DNA of 64,000 bases, taken from Asaia sp037151935. GTDB taxonomy: Bacteria; Pseudomonadota; Alphaproteobacteria; Acetobacterales; Acetobacteraceae. The translations under genes were made by a program, and so were the position numbers. The DNA is taken from positions 124,001-188,000 of the forward strand of contig NZ_CP157575.1 in NCBI RefSeq assembly GCF_051628905.1, in the 5' to 3' direction. Position 1 is the stretch's first letter, and each line of letters opens with the position of its first letter. The notes below the pieces were generated by a model that searched no databases, was not told the origin of the DNA, and saw only the letters and a program-made list of their open reading frames with translations. Below, piece by piece: positions 61,158 through 64,000 of the stretch.

Positions 61158-62327
61158 TCAGCCCCCGCCCTCTCCGCGACCGGGCGGTGGGGCCAGCAGA
61201 GCCTGCGACTTGAGTACGAAGCTGCCGTCAGTGACGATCGTCTCGCCCGGTTCGAGCCCTTTCGTCACGACGATCATACCGTCGAGATCGGGTCCGATAC
61301 TGACCTTGCGGGCCTCGTAATGCGTCTCGTCCAGCTTGACGAAAACACACCTCTGGCTGCCGATGGTCTGGATTGCCGTGTCGGGAATGACCGTACCCTT
61401 GACGCTCTCAGTGGCGAAGAGCCGCGTCTTGACGAGCATTTCAGGGCGTAGTTGCCGCTTTGCGTTTTCCACAAGACTGCGCACCAGAACATGGCGCGTC
61501 ATCGGATCGACGCTGCCTTCAATGAGATCGATACGCGAGACGATAGGTTTAGTGTCGGGCGTGGGCCAGGTGAGCTGCCGCCCCCCCCGGCTCAGTTGAA
61601 CCGCTTGTTGCTCTCCAACCTGCGACACCACCCAGACCTTGCTCAGATCGTCGATCTCGACCGCAGGGGCCGCGCGATTGGAGACTTCCTCTCCCACCCC
61701 GACCGTAATCTTGTCGACAATGCCGTCGATGGGAGAAATCACGGCTGAATGGAGGCCTTCCGTGCGCTCCGAGGATGAGCTGAACCGGGCGAGACGCTCG
61801 CGCTCGTTCTGCACGATAGCCTCGCTGCGCTCGACCGTGCCCTGGGTTTCCTTCAGGCGAGAATAGCGCCGTTGCGCCTCACCTTGCGATACAGCGCCTC
61901 CTTGAAGCGCATGTCCACGATCATAGGAAAGTCGGGCATCGTCACGCAATGCCTTGGCCTGTTGAAGCGACGCCTCGGCTGAAAGCAGGCGTTGATGCGC
62001 GTCACTCAGGCTGAAATCGTCATAGGTGAAGAGAACCTGCCCTTTTTTGACAAGCTCGCCAGGCGTGACGAGCACGCTTTGAACGCGGCCCTGGCCGACG
62101 GGATGGATGCGCGCGCTGCGCCGGTCGTCCTGATCTATATAGGCAGGAACATCGATGTGAGGTGGCAAAGCGCCGGCGCGAGCTTTGGCCGTATGGATTG
62201 CTTCGGTCTTGAGCGCGTCTTTCGGGATGGCGATCGGGTGGCTCGGCCAGTCGGCGGCCGACTGGGCGAAGGCGGCCGACGCGCTGAGTGAAAGGGCGAC
62301 AAGAAGCCGCAGACAAGCAAATTTCAT
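61158..62327 (-). CDS. RND efflux membrane-fusion subunit (CzcB/CusB-like)
   Basis: This 389-residue periplasmic adaptor bridges the RND pump and outer-membrane channel. It has signal peptide MKFACLRLLVALSLSASAAFA. A lipoyl-type half GRVQSVLVTPGELVKKGQVL and the matching AVISPIDGIVDKITVGVGEE flank a helical hairpin of about 100 residues with LSAEASLQQAKALRDDARLS. Beta-barrel parts follow (KVWVVSQVGEQQAVQL, VSRIDLIEGSVDPMTRHVLV). No Met- or His-rich N-terminal metal-binding extension as in CusB is seen. The start overlaps the OMF stop by four bases, and the stop is two bases before the RND start. Confidence 0.9.
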   Translation of the reverse strand: MKFACLRLLVALSLSASAAFAQSAADWPSHPIAIPKDALKTEAIHTAKARAGALPPHIDVPAYIDQDDRRSARIHPVGQGRVQSVLVTPGELVKKGQVLFTYDDFSLSDAHQRLLSAEASLQQAKALRDDARLSYDRGHALQGGAVSQGEAQRRYSRLKETQGTVERSEAIVQNERERLARFSSSSERTEGLHSAVISPIDGIVDKITVGVGEEVSNRAAPAVEIDDLSKVWVVSQVGEQQAVQLSRGGRQLTWPTPDTKPIVSRIDLIEGSVDPMTRHVLVRSLVENAKRQLRPEMLVKTRLFATESVKGTVIPDTAIQTIGSQRCVFVKLDETHYEARKVSIGPDLDGMIVVTKGLEPGETIVTDGSFVLKSQALLAPPPGRGEGGG

Positions 62328-63607
62328 GGATAACGCCCCGCCATCAGGCTCATTCGAATCATCGCCGCGTGCCAGATGACATCGGCTTCGGCACTTCTCT
62401 GCCCTGCGTCGAGTGCGGCGCGGCGGGCGCGCAGATATTCGATGACAGGCGTTTCACCCACGCTCCAGGCGTGCTCGAGATCCTGCGCCCGCGCATCGAG
62501 CGCCTGCCGTGCAGAATTCGTATGGCGCATCATGCTGAGCGCCGAGCCCAGACTGGCGCGTGTGCGCCGGTATTCGGTCGTCACCTGTCGTTGCGCCAGT
62601 ACCGCGTCGCGCTCGGCGGCTCCCATAGCCTTGACCTCTTTCATGATCATGGGCGTGTTGCGGGCTTCGCTCGGCAAGGCCATCGAGAATTGCACACCGA
62701 CCTGCGTATCCCAGGGGCTGCCGAATTGCCCCTGCTTGACCACCTGCACGCCGACTTGCGGCGCGGGCATGTAAGAGTGTCGCGCCAGAGTGTAGGACGC
62801 CTTGGCGCTTTTGGTCACGGCCTGCGCCATTTCTATGCGCGGGTCCTGAGACGGATCGAGCGTCAGGGTCTGTGTGCCGAGAATGCGTCCGTCGAGCGCG
62901 AGAATATCGGGAATGTCGTCTGTACCTGTCAGCGCATCGAGTTCGGCTCGTGCGCTTTCCAGCGCCTGCTCCGACTGGGCAATCTGGGCTTCGACATCGC
63001 CCTGTTCGCCAATGACGGCGTCGAAATCGGCCGCGGCGATTTCACCGGCTCTGAGACCCTGATGCGAGCTCTGCACCACGCGTTCGAGTAAGGCGGAGGT
63101 AGCGCGCAGATTGCCGATTTTCTTTTTGAGCAGTGTCGCACCGCTTGCGAGATCGAGCACCCGCACAGCGCTGAGCAGGTGCTGCACCTTGATTCGGGCC
63201 TTGGCGACAGCCTCGTCGGCAAGAGCCGTGCGCATGGTGGCCGTGCCCTGCCCCGGCAGCCAGAGCGGCACACTGATACTGCCCTGATAGGTGGTGTAGC
63301 CGAGATTCGAGCCGATAAAGTGATCATCGAGATATTGCCCGGCAACAATCGGCCCGTCGGGAAACCAGGATTGCGCCGCTCGCGCATTTTTGGCGGAGGC
63401 CTTGGCATCAATGGCGAAAGACTGATTGGCGGGATCTCTGTCCCATGCCGATTGAATGGCTTCGTGAAAGCTCTCGGCAAAACAGGGAGGCGTCATCGCA
63501 AAAGCGCCGATGACAAGGAGCGTGCCTCTCAGTGGGGAGCCCCTGAGAGAGACGAAATAAGCCCACGCCCTGACGCGTTGCCTGTGCGACCTAGGAATCA
63601 CTGACAT
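62324..63607 (-). CDS. Outer-membrane efflux channel (CzcC/TolC-like)
   Basis: This 427-residue TolC-family outer-membrane factor is first in the efflux operon. After a long basic N-terminus and a hydrophobic signal (RGTLLVIGAFAMTPPCFAES), the mature protein is made of two related halves of long helices with coiled-coil character. Examples are FHEAIQSAWDRDPANQSFAI, DAKASAKNARAAQSWF, QSEQALESARAELDALTGTD and the second half RMEMAQ-like region around IEMAQAVTKSAKASYTLARH. It delivers metal ions out through the outer membrane with the downstream MFP and RND proteins. The start is uncertain because the signal hydrophobic core begins some 28 residues in; a downstream start is possible. Confidence 0.86.
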   Translation of the reverse strand: MSVIPRSHRQRVRAWAYFVSLRGSPLRGTLLVIGAFAMTPPCFAESFHEAIQSAWDRDPANQSFAIDAKASAKNARAAQSWFPDGPIVAGQYLDDHFIGSNLGYTTYQGSISVPLWLPGQGTATMRTALADEAVAKARIKVQHLLSAVRVLDLASGATLLKKKIGNLRATSALLERVVQSSHQGLRAGEIAAADFDAVIGEQGDVEAQIAQSEQALESARAELDALTGTDDIPDILALDGRILGTQTLTLDPSQDPRIEMAQAVTKSAKASYTLARHSYMPAPQVGVQVVKQGQFGSPWDTQVGVQFSMALPSEARNTPMIMKEVKAMGAAERDAVLAQRQVTTEYRRTRASLGSALSMMRHTNSARQALDARAQDLEHAWSVGETPVIEYLRARRAALDAGQRSAEADVIWHAAMIRMSLMAGRYP

Positions 63608-63774
63608 GATGCATGATCTTAGGCATTAACCGCGCGTAATCCGCGACAAAACTTGGCTGGACGATAAAATAAATAATAAAATCTGTGAGCAACCGGAAAA
63701 CTCCGATCGCCTACAGGCCAGAACAGAGCCCTGGCCCGTAACTTCCATGGCAAATAGCCTCGGAGAAGTTTCGC

Positions 63775-64000
63775 TCAGTTGTCCAGGGTCTGAACGTGCG
63801 ACACCTTGCCGAAGCGATCGTAATAGATCACCGCATTGCCACGGCGCTGCGCATAGCCATCAGGCGTGCCATCGGGACGTTTGAACAGAATGCGGTTGGC
63901 ATCGGGCTGTTCAATCACCTTGTCGCCCTTGGGGCGGAACTTGAACATGCTGAAATCGGCTTCGGCCTTCGGCAGTGTCGATGACCGGGCGAGCTGATGC
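63775..64000 (-). CDS. C-terminal end of an unidentified gene (5' end outside window)
   Basis: The minus strand is open from the right edge to a stop at 63775-63777, giving the last 75 residues of a protein. It reads as a small basic-hydrophilic domain with LPKAEADFSMFKFRPKGDKV, IEQPDANRILFKRPDGTPDG and ending YYDRFGKVSHVQTLDN. The pattern NRILFKRPDG, GYAQRRGNAV and YYDRFGKV is regular and coding-like, with codon use like the neighbours. I do not recognise the family. It is about 170 bases upstream of the efflux operon and on the same strand, so it could be the previous gene in the same direction. Confidence 0.6.
   Translation of the reverse strand, partial: HQLARSSTLPKAEADFSMFKFRPKGDKVIEQPDANRILFKRPDGTPDGYAQRRGNAVIYYDRFGKVSHVQTLDN

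Noticed and set aside
1..64000. Insertion sequences, prophage, CRISPR arrays, tRNA or rRNA genes
   Set aside because: No transposase, integrase or phage motifs, no regularly spaced repeats and no cloverleaf-like sequences were seen by eye; a covariance-model search would be needed to be sure about small RNAs.

Overview
The window is continuous, gene-dense, GC-rich bacterial chromosome from an alphaproteobacterium, most likely an acetic acid bacterium (Acetobacteraceae). This is an inference from the long-insert GyrB ending in VANLDV, the short MetG without a tRNA-binding tail, the thiO-S-G-E order, and a strong bias to sugar/polyol genes including an OprB-type porin. No rRNA, tRNA, CRISPR array, insertion sequence or prophage gene was recognised, so most of the left half looks like core genome.

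Left part (1-25 kb), housekeeping: the end of gyrB and an overlapping secreted DUF3108-type protein; gph facing them; glmU-glmS, which together make UDP-GlcNAc precursors; thiO-thiS-thiG-thiE for the thiazole half of thiamine and its coupling; a long CPA1 Na+/H+ antiporter with a cyclic-nucleotide-binding-like tail; a roughly 1 kb gene-poor stretch; the prkA-yeaH-spoVR stress module (minus strand); and an eight-gene minus-strand operon mltB-rlpA-dac-tmk-holB-metG-tatD-MBL phosphodiesterase that joins wall remodelling to replication and translation genes.

Middle part (25-42 kb), first catabolic region, all on the plus strand: a LacI regulator, an MHS-type MFS transporter, a COG3971 hydratase, a 2-hydroxyacid dehydrogenase, an OprB porin and a LysR regulator. 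These are followed by a compact operon encoding a DenD-EryC-like fusion protein, a class I aldolase-like protein, a DhaK-DhaL kinase, a COG3618 lactonase and an L-rhamnose-dehydrogenase-like SDR. DedA, an ATP-grasp protein, an MCE protein, UppP and an APC permease follow.

Right part (44.6-56.8 kb), second catabolic region: an erythritol/tetrulose locus on the minus strand. It has an eryA-eryB unit (FGGY kinase and FAD dehydrogenase) and a seven-gene unit: TIM-like isomerase, DeoR regulator, RpiB, a three-gene sugar ABC importer, and a second DhaK-DhaL kinase. A divergent DeoR regulator sits upstream of eryA with a clear candidate operator region. The locus has no EryC-type isomerase of its own, and the only candidate in the window is the C-terminal domain of the fusion protein 20 kb away. 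I read the two regions as one distributed system for four-carbon sugars, tetrulose phosphates and possibly tetronates. The reactions are inferred from families, not shown.

Right edge (56.8-64 kb): a zinc alcohol dehydrogenase, a CzcCBA/CusCBA-type heavy-metal RND efflux operon, and the 3' end of an unidentified gene.
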